Below are positions 11,922 to 22,663 of a stretch of 64,000 nt of DNA, in pieces (position 1 is the stretch's first letter; each line of letters starts with the position of its first letter). A model generated the notes under the pieces. The model saw nothing but the letters and a program-made list of their open reading frames with translations, did not search any database and was not told the origin of the DNA. Source of the DNA: Cinnamomum chago (taxonomy: Eukaryota > Streptophyta > Magnoliopsida > Laurales > Lauraceae); the NCBI GenBank assembly GCA_038049695.1, contig CP142454.1:90542501-90606500 (forward strand). The letters are read 5' to 3'. The position numbers and the translations under genes were made by a program.

Positions 11922-13381
11922 TTAGGGGGTCCTGGGTCCTCCTGCAAAACACCATGGAATTGGGTCTAAAGGATTGAGGGGCCCAACTGGTCTAGGCATG
12001 TGGCTAATTGCTTGAATGATCCTTTTTTCTTTGATTTCTCTTCTAGCCACATCATCATGTGTCCAGATTTCATCTTCCTCCGAGACATATTCGTATGATC
12101 TTATGTTTTCTCTATTGGATGAGTAAAAGATCCACACATCAGAGTCTGAATCTGAACCATCGGCATCATACCCATCAAGTGCGAGAGAATCATCACCTAC
12201 ATCTAAGGACTTGTCCACTTCGTCAATCCTATTAATATCTGGATTTTCACCGGCTACTTCCCCCTTGATGATTGTAGGAAGATCTTTTCTTTGCCATTCT
12301 GGAGTCAAATTCCATATGGATGCAGTATAAACGGCAATTTTCACTATGCCTTCAATCCATCTCCTAATATCATCATCATCAAGCAATTCATTGTCATCAT
12401 TTGGGTCGGTTGACAAACTCGAGGGTTCTGAATGGTCACTATCATTCTATGTCGATGTGGGGTCGGGGATAAAGTATGGCTCATCATGGTTTCTTTGAGT
12501 AAAAATATGTCATCTAGTTGAATCTTGACTTAATTCATCTGAACTTTCGGAAGAACTCACGCCATCTCTATATCCCCATCTAAGGCCATAATTACCATCA
12601 CCTTGATCCAGTTCCTCTTTCAATTCTACCAGTGAGAGACAGTTGCATGAGAATAAATCATCTTTTGACTCACTTAGTTCATCTTTCTGCTTTTGATTTT
12701 CTAAAGACAAAAAGAGATCAAGTGGCAAGAAGTCCTTGACAGTGAATGGAACTCGAGGCTCTTGTGTTAACAAATCTACTGGGTGACAACCTCTTTTGCT
12801 TTACTAGGCTTTTTCTTATTATTCGACCTACGTCTTTTCTTTTGTTTTCTTGCCCCCATAGCATTTCTCATAGGATAGTTGTCATTCCAGAAGGAATTTG
12901 ACGTTCCAACAGAGCGTGATTTGCTTCTTACTGTCTCCCACCCTTCTTCTGACAATATATCTGGATGGACCCACATCATCACACCATTTGGCATTTCTAC
13001 TGAAACTAATCCATCCCTACTTTCCAATGGGTTTACCAATCGAAACGCGACATCTCCCTCTTCTTCTTGCGTAGTGGGAATTCTAACTGGTTGTTTGAAA
13101 CTTCCAAAGTGAACAGACACCATGTTAGTTGTCACCTTCTTGTCTTCTTTAGCCAAGGTGATGATGCCATTGTCAAGTAACTCCTGGACCTTATTCTTAA
13201 AGACCCAGCAGTCTTTTATACCATGACTTATGACCCTATGGTATATGCAATACTTTGGGTCATTTGCTTTGCCTTCTTCTTCTGGTCTTTTACATGGCGG
13301 AAGCTTGATTTTCTCATTTTTTAGAAGAGTATGAAAAATTGACTCAGAATCTTCAATAGCAAAATCATATTCTTGAGACAT
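11922..13381 (-). pseudogene. Gag C-terminus with zinc-knuckle-like motif and acidic spacer (A1)
   Basis: 12776-13381 encodes a 201-residue piece with CIYHRVISHGIKDCWVFKNK, the shortened zinc-binding motif typical of Tat gag proteins, and a lysine/arginine-rich tail. 12510-12773 and 11922-12416 continue as a very acidic spacer (SESSDELSQDSTR, LLDDDDIRRW). A stop and frame breaks separate the three segments, whereas in A3 the spacer is open as one 329-residue frame (56828-57817). Confidence 0.75.
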
Positions 13382-13648
13382 TCTTTCTTAAGTCTGACTT
13401 CTCTTCATCTTGTTTTGATCTTCGTCATCTCTCTTCTGACTATTTATGAGTTTCCTTGAGTCAAGGGGTGAAGCTACTTGAACTGCCATAGTTTATTTCT
13501 TTTTGCCCCCACTTTTGGGTGGTTCAATCTTCCTGGTAGATTTCTTTTCTATTTCTCGATCTCTAATGATTGTTTCAGCTTCTATTGCTGCTTCTAACAA
13601 CTCACCAAGGTCTTTTGCTTTATTTCTGACCAACTTAGCCCTTATTTT

Positions 13649-14311
13649 TTAATGTAAGTTTGTCCTACACATGTCCGTCAAGGACTCGTGTGAAAGGTTT
13701 TCCGGACATTTAAATGACAAAGCTTGCCATCTTTTGATAAAGGCAGTCACTGATTCTTCTTTGCCTTGTTTTTCTTTACATAGGCGAGCTGTAGTCATTG
13801 AACTGTCAGCATCGAAAAAATGATCAGTAAACTTTTGTTCTATATCCTTCCATGGCTTTATGGAACCGCTTGGTAGCCTTTTATACCAATCAAAGGCTGT
13901 TCCTTTCAATGTACTGGTGAACAATCGGATTTTTAATGCTTCATTATTAGATATCTCTCCAGTCAACACCTTGAAGTGGCATTGATGCTGATAAGATGAA
14001 GTGATTCCATTATATGATTACAAATGAGGCTGCTTGAATTTAGGTGGAAATGGCTCATCATCCATCCAGGCTGGTTAAGGTGGGTTTGATCCTTTTTTGG
14101 ATGATGTTACTCCCTCAGTGGCATTTTCAATCATCTTTTGGACTGCTTCAACCGTGACTCGATTTTTGCTCAACTCTTCTTCGTCATTATTATGGTCCAT
14201 ATCATGATCATGACTATCTCTTTGATCACGTCTGTTGTGATCATTGCGAGAATATCGTCCGGACTCCTTTTTGTTAATCTGCGTTTGAAGAGTGACCATC
14301 ATTGTCATCAT
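13649..14311 (-). pseudogene. Gag core (A1)
   Basis: 13649-13969 carries the retrotransposon gag signature (RLFTSTLKGTAFDWYKRLP, IEQKFTDHFF, FIKRWQALSFKCPENL) that forms the capsid. 14075-14311 is the more N-terminal histidine/aspartate-rich part. A frame break separates them. The order and strand fit ORF1 upstream and the zinc motif downstream. Confidence 0.8.
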
Positions 14312-14552
14312 CTCTTCAAATCATTTGTTTGTATCCCGGACATATTGCATGAAACTTGGCTGGGGATTTGACTCTGAGAACTCTGGATTACCCTCTTGGC
14401 CTGTCACATAGACAGGAGCTACACTTGATTCTGACGAGAGAAGACCTGTGAGCTCGCCTAATACTCCCAATGTTCTTGGTGCCTGTTCATTAGATGATCC
14501 TTATGAACTACTTGAATCACAAATGTGATCTTTTTTTGTTACTTTCCTTCCT

Positions 14553-15959
14553 CTAGCAGTCGTGACACTCCTTGTTTGCGGCGCTGGGTGTTGAATAACT
14601 CCACCATTTCCTTAACATAGGCCAATGATTCTTTCTTTTTCTTTCCTTTGCCAACCATATTGACCGCATAACTGATTGTTCAGGCTCTTTGGGGATCCAC
14701 ATGGGTGTGATCTTAAATTCATGGGCCTTGTGGGCCGCTCTTCTTTTCTTTCTAGATGCCCGTTGGCATGCTATTTGCACACTTGTCTCATCAAATGGTG
14801 CCTTTTCTTTAAGCTTTACAATCAGTTGAGTTGCGGCATCATTTGAAGGTCGTTCCATAATTTCGACTTGGGTTGGATCAATTATCCTCTTTGCCTTAGC
14901 CCTTTTGGCATAATGATGAGTTTTGTCTTGCTTGACTTGGTGAAGGGAGTGAGTCTGCATAGGTGGATTCCCACTTGAGTTGACTCGTTTGTTAATTCTT
15001 TTTTTATAGCTCTTGGATAAAACTCGAGGTCGGACCATCTGTTTCTTTGCAATAAAGTCATAATCATCCTTTTTGCTTCGAGGTCTAAATTCTGCTGGCA
15101 TGTTTTTTCTTGTCACCATTCGGGGATCATTTGTGCCTGGTGAAAATTTGACAACTAAAGGACCTCTCATTTTCTTAGGGGGGCGCTGCAGGGCTTTTTC
15201 ATCCATTATCACATTCTTTCCCTTAAGTAAGGTGAGAGGCTCGAAAGCATTTTCAATGGGTACCGACAATCGGTCCCATACTGAAGTCTTCCTAGGCCGT
15301 TGCGTCCAGCCAGGCTTAGCCACTTTGGTGGGGTAAGCACTAGGACGCGACCTGGTAACATCATCCCAAGTTCTAGTCTTTCTTACCACTCTGGTGGGAT
15401 AAGTGCTAGATACAAGGGGCTTTTGTTTCCTTTTTGAGCATCCATGACCCATAAACCGTACCTCTCTGGTGGGGCAAGTGTGGGTGCATGGAACTACAAA
15501 ATTATCTTCATCATTTTTCATTTGACATTTTATATTTGATTGGAATTTAATGGATTGATTAAACTTGGATCCATTCAAACATACCTTATTTTGAAATTGA
15601 TATGTTGATGGAGTTTGGTGAGAGTTAGCTAATTGGCAATCAACTCCATAATTGGACGTCCCTTGCATGTCCATTGGAACTTGGTAGTTTTCTAACCCTT
15701 TGTGAACTTGCTGACCATTAGCTAGCTGATCAACTTGAAAATGAGGAAATTTTCCTTCTTTTGACACTTCATGAGTTTTGTAGAAAGCAAACTTTTGATT
15801 TTCCAAAACTGCATTTTCTCCTTGTAACTCTTCGAACCTTCTCTTTGCAGTCCTTACATGGGTCTTGATCATTTACACGGAGTTTCTTGCTTGGTCTTTG
15901 GCCTTTAGGTAGGCCTTGTACTTGGTATCATCAAAGGTGACGACAAGCTTGGTTGCCAT
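14553..15959 (-). pseudogene. ORF1, Ogre-type extra ORF before gag (A1)
   Basis: The natural start is MATKLVVTFDD at 15959, by comparison with A3. In A1 a TAA replaces CAA just before MIKTH, leaving a 439-residue open frame from 15872. A coiled-coil N-terminus (RRFEELQGENAVLENQKFA) is followed by three related units near 15460, 15400 and 15345 (CPTREVRFMGHG; YPTRVVRKTRTWDDVTR; YPTKVAKPGWTQRPRKTSVW) and a very basic C-terminus. The function of Ogre ORF1 is unknown. The basic repeats suggest nucleic-acid binding, which is inference. Confidence 0.75.
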
Positions 15960-16031
15960 TGATGAAACTTGTTGACAAACTTGAGATACTTTATGTTATG
16001 CAACCTGAAAAGAAGAAATAAACAGTGAGTT

Positions 16032-16092
16032 GTTTAAAATGAGTGGGACAACAGCTGGGATGGTCACAGAAATTATTTCCACCAATGATACA
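16032..16092. other. Junction between A1 (minus) and A2 (plus)
   Basis: These 61 nt match neither sister copy convincingly. The left side leaves A1 in its leader (16031). The right side enters A2 at ATGAACCAGTCTTTTACA (16093), between RNase H and the archaeal-type RNase H. No terminal repeats are visible, so this is a recombination junction and not a transposon end. Confidence 0.7.
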
Positions 16093-16097
16093 ATGAA

Positions 16098-16775
16098 CCA
16101 GTCTTTTACATTGAGACCTTTCAGACCTCAAAACAAGAAGCTTGGGAAATGTATTTTGATGGTGCTAGTAGGACGGATGGAAACGGAGAAAGGATATCTG
16201 GGGTAGGAGTTGTCTTCGTAACCCCTGATGGATATTTGATCCCTTATTCCTTCTCACTAATCAAATCATGTTCTAATAATATTACAGAATATCAGGCCCT
16301 TATTATGGGAATGGAAATAGCTCATGAGGCACAAATTCGACATTTGGAAATACGTGGAGATTCAAAACTCATTGTAAATCAAGTGAATGGTCAATATGAA
16401 GTTAAGAAACCCGACATTCACCCCTACCATAAGATAGCTCAACGATTGATGAACAAGTTCATTTATTGTAATATTGAACATATCCCGCGAAGCCAGAATG
16501 CAAGGGCAGATGCACTAGCAAGTCTAGCAGCCTCGATGGCGCTTCCTGAATGAGAAGTCCTTAAAGTATTGGTTTGTGAAAGAAGGATCTTGCCGCCATT
16601 AGATACACATGAAGCCGTTGCCGAATGCCAATTAGTCAAATCAAGTAGACTTTCTGTATGCGAAATGGCAATCAGAGACTGGCGTGACCCATTTATTGAT
16701 TATGTGCAGTTTGGAATTTTACCAGATGGCCCAAAAGAACGAACAAGCATAAGAAGGAGGGCTCCTAAATTTTAG
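16098..16775 (+). pseudogene. Archaeal-type (second) RNase H and linker (A2)
   Basis: MYFDGASRTDGNGERISGVG, ITEYQALIMGMEIA, RGDSKLIVNQ and ARADALASLA give the D, E, D, D catalytic set of the archaeal-type RNase H that Tat elements gained beside their original RNase H. It removes RNA from the cDNA hybrid. The linker to integrase is in the same frame but is stopped at 16551-16553 (TGA) and 16773-16775 (TAG). Both could come from C-to-T change. Confidence 0.85.
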
Positions 16776-17936
16776 TATGACGTCAATACCAAAACTCTAT
16801 ATAGAAAGTCATATGATGGTATTTTACTTCATTGTTTATCAAATCAGGAGGCAGATAAAGTCATGACCGAAACTCATAGTGGAACATGTGGAGCACATCA
16901 ACCGGGTCCAAAATTATGTGATCGAATTAGAAGGATGGGTTATTATTGGCCAACCATGATTAAAGATACACATGAATTAGCCAAACGATGTAAGGCTTGT
17001 CAACTTCATGCTGATTACATACACAGGGCCCCTGAACCTTTGCACCCTTCAGTGACATCCTGGCCATTTGAAGCATGGGGAATGGATATAGTTGGGCCGA
17101 TTAATCCTTCGTCATCAAAGGGACATCGGTTCATATTTGCCGTGACGGACTACTTTTCTAAATGGGCTGAAGCAGTAGCCTTGAATGAAGTTAAGACCGC
17201 TGTTGTTCATAACTTTCTCAAAACCAACATTATATGTAGGTTTGGGTTCCCGAATAGGTTTGTCCATGATAATGGACCGGAGTTTCGAGACCATCGTTTT
17301 TATAAATTCTGCGAGAAATATCACATCAAAAGTATTTCTTCTACAACTTATTACCCACCAGCCAATGGTTTAGCCGAAGCATTCAATAAGACGATATGCA
17401 AACTGTTAAAGAAAATGGTCTCTAAAAACAAAAGAGATTGGCACGAACGATTGCAAGAAGCGCTATGGGCCGATCGTACCACAGTTCGAGGAGCGACTCA
17501 ATTTACACCTTTCTCACTCGTATATGGCTGTGAAGCCGTTCTACCACTCAAAATTCAAATCCCTTCACTCCGAATTACGTTAGCTAGCGGCATGAATGAA
17601 GAAGGGAATGCGAAATTACGGCTACAAGAATTGGAATCTCTTGACGAAGCAAGGCTCATCACTCGTCAAAACATAGGGATCTACCAATCTAGAATGGCAA
17701 ATGCGTTTAATAGAAAAGTACATCAAAGGGTCTTTAAAAGGGGCGATTTGGTCCTCGCTGTTAAAAGACCAATGATCATCACTCATAAATCAAAAGGGAA
17801 GTTTACAGAAAAATGGGAGGGACCATTTGTTATCGATTCTGTCTACTCTAACGGCTCTTACAGTTTAATTAATCAAGATGGTGATCGATGCCTTATGCCC
17901 ATCAATGGAAAATTTCTTAAGAAGTATTATCCATGA
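16776..17936 (+). CDS. Integrase (A2), open from 16863
   Basis: The open frame has an HHCC zinc motif (THSGTCGAHQPG, CKACQLH), a catalytic core with D in GMDIVGPI, D in VHDNGPEF and E in GLAEAFNK, and a C-terminal region ending KFLKKYYP. It would insert the cDNA with a 5-bp duplication. All catalytic residues are present, but the upstream stop at 16773 separates it from the rest of pol, so it is unlikely to be made from this copy. Confidence 0.85.
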   Translation, partial: YDVNTKTLYRKSYDGILLHCLSNQEADKVMTETHSGTCGAHQPGPKLCDRIRRMGYYWPTMIKDTHELAKRCKACQLHADYIHRAPEPLHPSVTSWPFEAWGMDIVGPINPSSSKGHRFIFAVTDYFSKWAEAVALNEVKTAVVHNFLKTNIICRFGFPNRFVHDNGPEFRDHRFYKFCEKYHIKSISSTTYYPPANGLAEAFNKTICKLLKKMVSKNKRDWHERLQEALWADRTTVRGATQFTPFSLVYGCEAVLPLKIQIPSLRITLASGMNEEGNAKLRLQELESLDEARLITRQNIGIYQSRMANAFNRKVHQRVFKRGDLVLAVKRPMIITHKSKGKFTEKWEGPFVIDSVYSNGSYSLINQDGDRCLMPINGKFLKKYYP

Positions 17937-17949
17937 AAACATGTCCTCT

Positions 17950-18210
17950 TATCATCTTCAATTTTCGATATGATGCCTCGAGTCATAGAAGTCTCGATAT
18001 AATGCCTCGAAAAATGAAAAGTTTGGACCTCGACACCAAGCCTCGGAATATTTAAAAGTTCCGATATCATGCCTCGAAGTTCATGATTTGTCAAACTTTG
18101 ATATCAAGCCTCATAAAATTTAATGTTTTGATACCAAGCCTCAAAGTTTGCAACATGTTGTTAAGTCTCAGAACCTCAAAAGTTTTGATACTATGCCTCG
18201 GAGATCGAAA
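17950..18210 (+). repeat. A2 3' noncoding tandem repeat (ATGCCTCGA-type)
   Basis: About six degenerate units of roughly 45 nt with cores such as GATATGATGCCTCGAG, GACACCAAGCCTCGG, GATATCATGCCTCGAAG and GATACCAAGCCTC. It is the inverted counterpart of 7500-7790 and lies between the integrase stop and the PPT. Confidence 0.8.
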
Positions 18211-18612
18211 CTCCAAAATTAACATTTCAATATGTCATGTGAGCCTTGACTGTGGCTTTTGAAGATATGCTGCCAAACCAAAAAAAAAAAAGTAGAAGAG
18301 GACACACTTTAGGCTGAATCTAGCTTGTCTCAATCTTTCTAATTGGTATGAAAAGAAATTCCCCAGCATGAGTTAGTCAGTCAACATTTTACAATAATCA
18401 CTCAGACCAGGTCAGGAAGTCAGTCCCACTGCCAAGCTCAAACTTGTGTGGATAAATTCTGAGTAAAACTGAGATGACATGTATACTTTGTTTTTGGCAT
18501 ATGCAAAGGGGGATTTTAAATGGACGAGCCCAATCAGAGAGCCCATATGGAAAAATTGTGATGCGATGGGTTCGAGGCATGCCTACTCCGGAAAACTCCT
18601 CATCAGCGATCC

Positions 18613-18626
18613 TCGAAGGGGGCATA
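18613..18626 (+). other. Polypurine tract of A2
   Basis: TCGAAGGGGGCATA lies immediately before the LTR start TGTTGG. It is the expected primer site for plus-strand DNA synthesis. Confidence 0.75.
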
Positions 18627-18879
18627 TGTTGGAAGATAAAAAATATATATTTACATCAACACCAATGCTTAGCATGATCTTGTTCTAGTGGGACTAAATC
18701 AATTTAGCCACCGGACCCATCCCCAAGCCAATGATTGGTGACCACTACATGGCATGGAGTTGTACACTGATGAATTTGGTGGGTCCTATCAAAATCTCTT
18801 GAATTAACGAGGGAGATTAAGAAGATTAATATAGGTTCAAGCCAACTTATATAACCATATCATGTCAAGTCCAATGAAG

Positions 18880-19260
18880 CCCAAGTTAAATTTTTGGGCC
18901 TAAGCAGCATGACCAATTTTGGTTGATTCAGGCACAAGTCAATTTCGGACCCAGGCCATATAACCGATCTTGGTTGATTCAAGTCCAAGCCAATTTTTGG
19001 GCCTAAAAATACATGACCAATTTTGGTTGAATCAGGCTCAAGTCAATTTCTGACCCAGGCCATGTGACCAATCTTTGTTGATGATGGTCCGGGCCTGAGC
19101 CATATGAATTAATCCATGCCAATTTCTGGCCTGAGCCATATGATTTAGTCCATACACCCAATTTTGATTGAATAGAGGAGGGTCATTTCTGGCCTAAGTA
19201 TGTGACCAATCTTGGTCTAAGCCAAAGCTAAATTCTGGCCTAGGCTTGATCCAAGATAAA
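18880..19260. repeat. About 60-bp imperfect tandem repeats in the A LTR
   Basis: Phrases such as TGACCAATTTTGGTTGATTC, GGGCCTAAG and CAAGTCAATTTC recur five to six times with decay, upstream of the probable TATA box near 19955. They may be enhancer-like repeats (inference). Confidence 0.65.
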
Positions 19261-19954
19261 AATGACAATCTATGAGACATAAAATCCATTGTTGCGGGAT
19301 CTATTTTGATGGGCCTAAACCCAGCAATACATTGGGCTCACTTATGTATTGACATAATGCTTAAATCCATTTAGCCATTGGGCTCACTCCCAAATTAATA
19401 ACTGGCCACCTGTTTATGTGAGCCACACCCCATGTTATCCCTATGACTAGTAATGGATCTTTTTCCAATTAATTGCCCATGACCCATCAGACTCTCTCAG
19501 TATGTGGTAGTTTGTTGGGACCAATTAATACAAGACCAAGCTGATTTTTTTTATGACCATGTCATCCAGGTCTAACCGAAGTTTTGGTGACCATGTCATC
19601 AAATCCATGTCACCAAATTTGATAGATTATGGGTAGGCTATTATTTTGGTCACGTTACAAAAATTGTATGAACATCAATCATGTGATGGGGGCCAAAACT
19701 TTTGCAAGCATGTGTTTAAATGACATGTGGAGTCAAGAGGATTACCCACTCCTTAGATGAAAATGCAACATGGGTAATGCAAACACATGAACCGGTAGTC
19801 AACATGAAGAAGTAGTAAATACCCATAGGAAATGGGTAACAAATATGGCAGCAAGAGGACAGGTGGTGCCCATCCATTCCAAGCTACAAAAAACGGGTAG
19901 CAAAGTGGAGAACGTGGGGCAGCAACTGCCTTGTGGATGGCTCCAAGAAGCCTA

Positions 19955-19964
19955 TAAAAGGCAA
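19955..19964 (+). promoter_or_regulatory. Probable TATA box of the A LTR
   Basis: CCTATAAAAGGC is a close match to the plant TATA consensus and is placed within the LTR about 980 nt before its end. Confidence 0.6.
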
Positions 19965-20944
19965 CTACTTGGTGGAAGAAAGACACAGAAGGGAAGAACT
20001 TTGCAGAATTTCATATAAAAAAAAAAAAGAAGAGAGAACTACACTGTCATTTTCCCGACGACGCGCTGCCGGAATTATCAAGCAAAGAGACCACTCCTGA
20101 ATAGAAGATTTGAAGCAGGTTAAGGATTAGGATCATGTCTCCAAGTGATGAAACATGATTTCCTAGTTTTGAGCCAAATCCCTACATTTTTTTATTGTTT
20201 ATTTGCATTTCATGTAGAGTGAAAAAATGGGAATTGCATGTGTAGAATCCCTTTTGAGTCTAAATTTTCTAATTTTTTTTCTCTGAAATTTATTGCTTAC
20301 AGATAATGTGGCATTGTAAATTTCTTTTCATGAAATACAAAAAAAAGAAAAAAAGAAAGAAAGAAGAATGAGTTGATGTCTTTAACAGTGAATATTCATC
20401 TCAAGTCTCTTTTTTTCATTGTTTATGTTTAATCCAAATATCTTCCTACATCTAATGAGTCTACTGGGTTCTACAAACCCAAATGAACTTTTATGGAAAT
20501 TTCTGTGTACAAGGCTTTCTTTGGCATAGTGGTGCCTTTCATGGCTGAATTCAAATGAATTGGTCTTACTGTTGAATTCATGCTAGTTTTTTTTTTCTTT
20601 TTATGGTTCACCATTTATGGCAAACTTATACGATCAGCTCTCTTTGTTATAGTGCTTTTGATGGCCAATTTAAATGGTCATTCATGATCTGAACCATAGC
20701 CTTTCATGGCTGAACTCATGCCATTTTTTGGATTTATGGATCACTGTTTATGGTCCACCTATGTGAGCTCTCTTGGTATAGAGCCCTTAAAGACCAAGTT
20801 CAAGTTAAATGGTCTTCCATAACCTAAAGCATAGACTTTCTGATTAAGCTATGGATTGAAATATAACAATACAATTGGAAGAAACAATCTGTTTGCTATG
20901 AACTACAATTTACATTTTACATCTATTCTGCGTGTACAGAAATT

Positions 20945-20962
20945 TGGCACACCCGGTGGGAC
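20945..20962 (+). other. Primer binding site of A3
   Basis: TGGCACACCCGGTGGGAC begins 6 nt after the LTR. A PBS starting TGG pairs with a tRNA 3' CCA. I do not assign the tRNA species. Confidence 0.7.
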
Positions 20963-21039
20963 ATATAGCTCACTATTTATTTCTTCTTTTCAGGTTGTAT
21001 AACATAAAGTATCTCAAGTTTTGTCATCAATTTTCATCA

Positions 21040-22449
21040 ATGGCAACCAAGCTTGTCGTCACCTTTGACGATACCAAGTACAAGGCCTACCTAGAGGCCA
21101 AAGTCCAAGCAAAAAACTCCGTGCAAATGATCAAGACCCTTGTAAAGACTACAAAGAGAAGGTTTGAAGAGTTGCAAGGAAAAAATGCAGTTTTGGAAAA
21201 TCAGAAGTTTGCTTTCTCCAAAACTCATGAAGTGTCAAAAGAAGGCAAATTTCCCAATTTTCAAGTTGATCAGCTAGCTAATGGTCAACAAGCTGACAAA
21301 GGGTTAGAAAACTACCAAGTTCCAAAGGACATGCAAGGGACGTCCAACCATGGAGCTTATTGTCAGTTAGGTAACTCTCACCAAACTCCATCAACATATC
21401 AATTTCAAAATAAGGTATGTTTGAATGGATCCAAGTTTAATCAATCAATTAAATTCCAGTCAAATATAAAATGTCAAATGAAAAATGATGAAGATAATTT
21501 TGTAGTTCCATGCACCCACACTTGGCCCACCAGAGCGGTACGGTTTATGGGTCATGGACGCTAAAAAATGAAACAAAAGCCCCTTGTATCTAGCACTTAC
21601 CCCACCAGAGTGGTAAGAAAGACTATAACTTGTGATGATATTACCAGGTCGCGTCCTAGTGCTTACCCCACCAAAGTGGCTAAGCCTAGCTGGACGCAAC
21701 GGCCTAGGAAGACTTCAGTGTGGGACCGATTGTCGGTACCCATTGAAAATGCTTTCAAGCCTCTCACCTTGCTTAAGGGAAAGAATGTGATAATGGATGA
21801 AAAGGCCCCACAGCGCCCCCCCTAAGAAAATGAGAGGTCTTTTAGTTGTCAAATTCTCACCGGGCTCAAATGATCCCTGAATGGTGACAAGAAAAAACAT
21901 GCCAGCAGAATTTAAACCTCGAAGCAAAAAGGATGATTATGACTTTGTTGCAAAGAAGCAGATAGTCCAACCTCGAGTTTTATCCAAGAGCTATAAAAAA
22001 AAAGAATTAACAAACGAGTCAACTCAAGTGGGAATCCACCTATACAGACTCAATCCCTTCACCAAGTCAAGCAAGACAAAACTCATCATTATGCCAAAAG
22101 GGCTAAGGCAAAGAGGATAATTGATCCAACCCAAGTTGAAATTAGGGAGCGACCTTCAAATGATGCCGCAACTCAACTGATTGTAAAGCTTAAAGACAAG
22201 GCACCATTTGATGAGACAAGTGTGCAAATAGCATGCCAACGGGCATCTAGAAAGAAAAGAAGAGTGGCCCACAAGGCCCATGAATTTAAGATCGCACACA
22301 TGTGGATCCCCAAAGAGCCCGAACAATCAGTTATGCGGTCAATATGGTTAGCAAAGGTAAGAAAAAGAAAGAATCATCGGCCTATGTTAAGGAAATGGTG
22401 GAGTTATTCAACACACAGGGCGGCAAACAAGGAGTGTCACGACTGCTAG
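21040..22449 (+). pseudogene. ORF1 (A3)
   Basis: It starts at MATKLVVTFDDTKYKAYLEA with the same coiled coil and PTR-type units as A1 ORF1. Defects: TAA at 21562-21564 (TCA in A1), seven C instead of six near 21816 (+1) and nine A instead of seven near 21998 (+2). Together these restore the frame after about 60 codons. It ends ANKECHDC at 22446, as in A1. Confidence 0.8.
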
Positions 22450-22663
22450 AGGAAGGAAAGTGACAAAAAAAGATCACATTTGTGATTCAAGTAGTTCATA
22501 AGGATCATCTAATGAACAGGCACCAAGAACATTGGGAGTATTAGGCGAGCTCACAGGTCTTCTCTCGTCAGAATCAAGTGTAGCTCCTGTCTATGTGACA
22601 TGCCAAGAGGGTAATCCAGAGTTCTTAGAGTCAAATCCCCAACCAAGTTTCATGCAATATGTC
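22450..22663 (+). pseudogene. Start of gag region (A3), cut by element B
   Basis: The sequence is collinear with A1 14340-14552 and stops at CATGCAATATGTC. It resumes at 55261 with ATGTCCGGGATACAAAC. ATGTC (22659-22663 and 55261-55265) is the target-site duplication of B. Confidence 0.8.

Larger units (their letters stand above)
7230..16031 (-). mobile_element. Element A1: Ogre/Tat-lineage Ty3/gypsy retrotransposon, minus strand, defective
   Basis: Read on the minus strand the order is leader, ORF1, gag, zinc-binding region, protease, intron-like gap, RT, RNase H, start of the archaeal-type RNase H, C-terminal integrase and 3' repeats. An extra ORF before gag, a second RNase H and a likely intron between protease and RT are Ogre/Tat hallmarks. 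No LTR remains: the 3' side is lost near 7230, before the polypurine tract seen in A2, and the 5' side ends in the leader at 16031. Many stops are present, plus an internal deletion of about 1.2 kb near 8328. Confidence 0.85.
18627..20938 (+). mobile_element. Single LTR of the permuted A2/A3 element
   Basis: 2312 bp from TGTTGGAAGAT to CGTGTACA, bounded by a PPT on the left and a PBS on the right. It therefore serves as the 3' LTR of A2 and the 5' LTR of A3 at once. No target-site duplication is expected in that arrangement and none is seen. Near 19955 there is TATAAAAGGC, a good TATA box, followed about 90 nt later by the ACGACGCGCTGCC segment. Confidence 0.75.
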
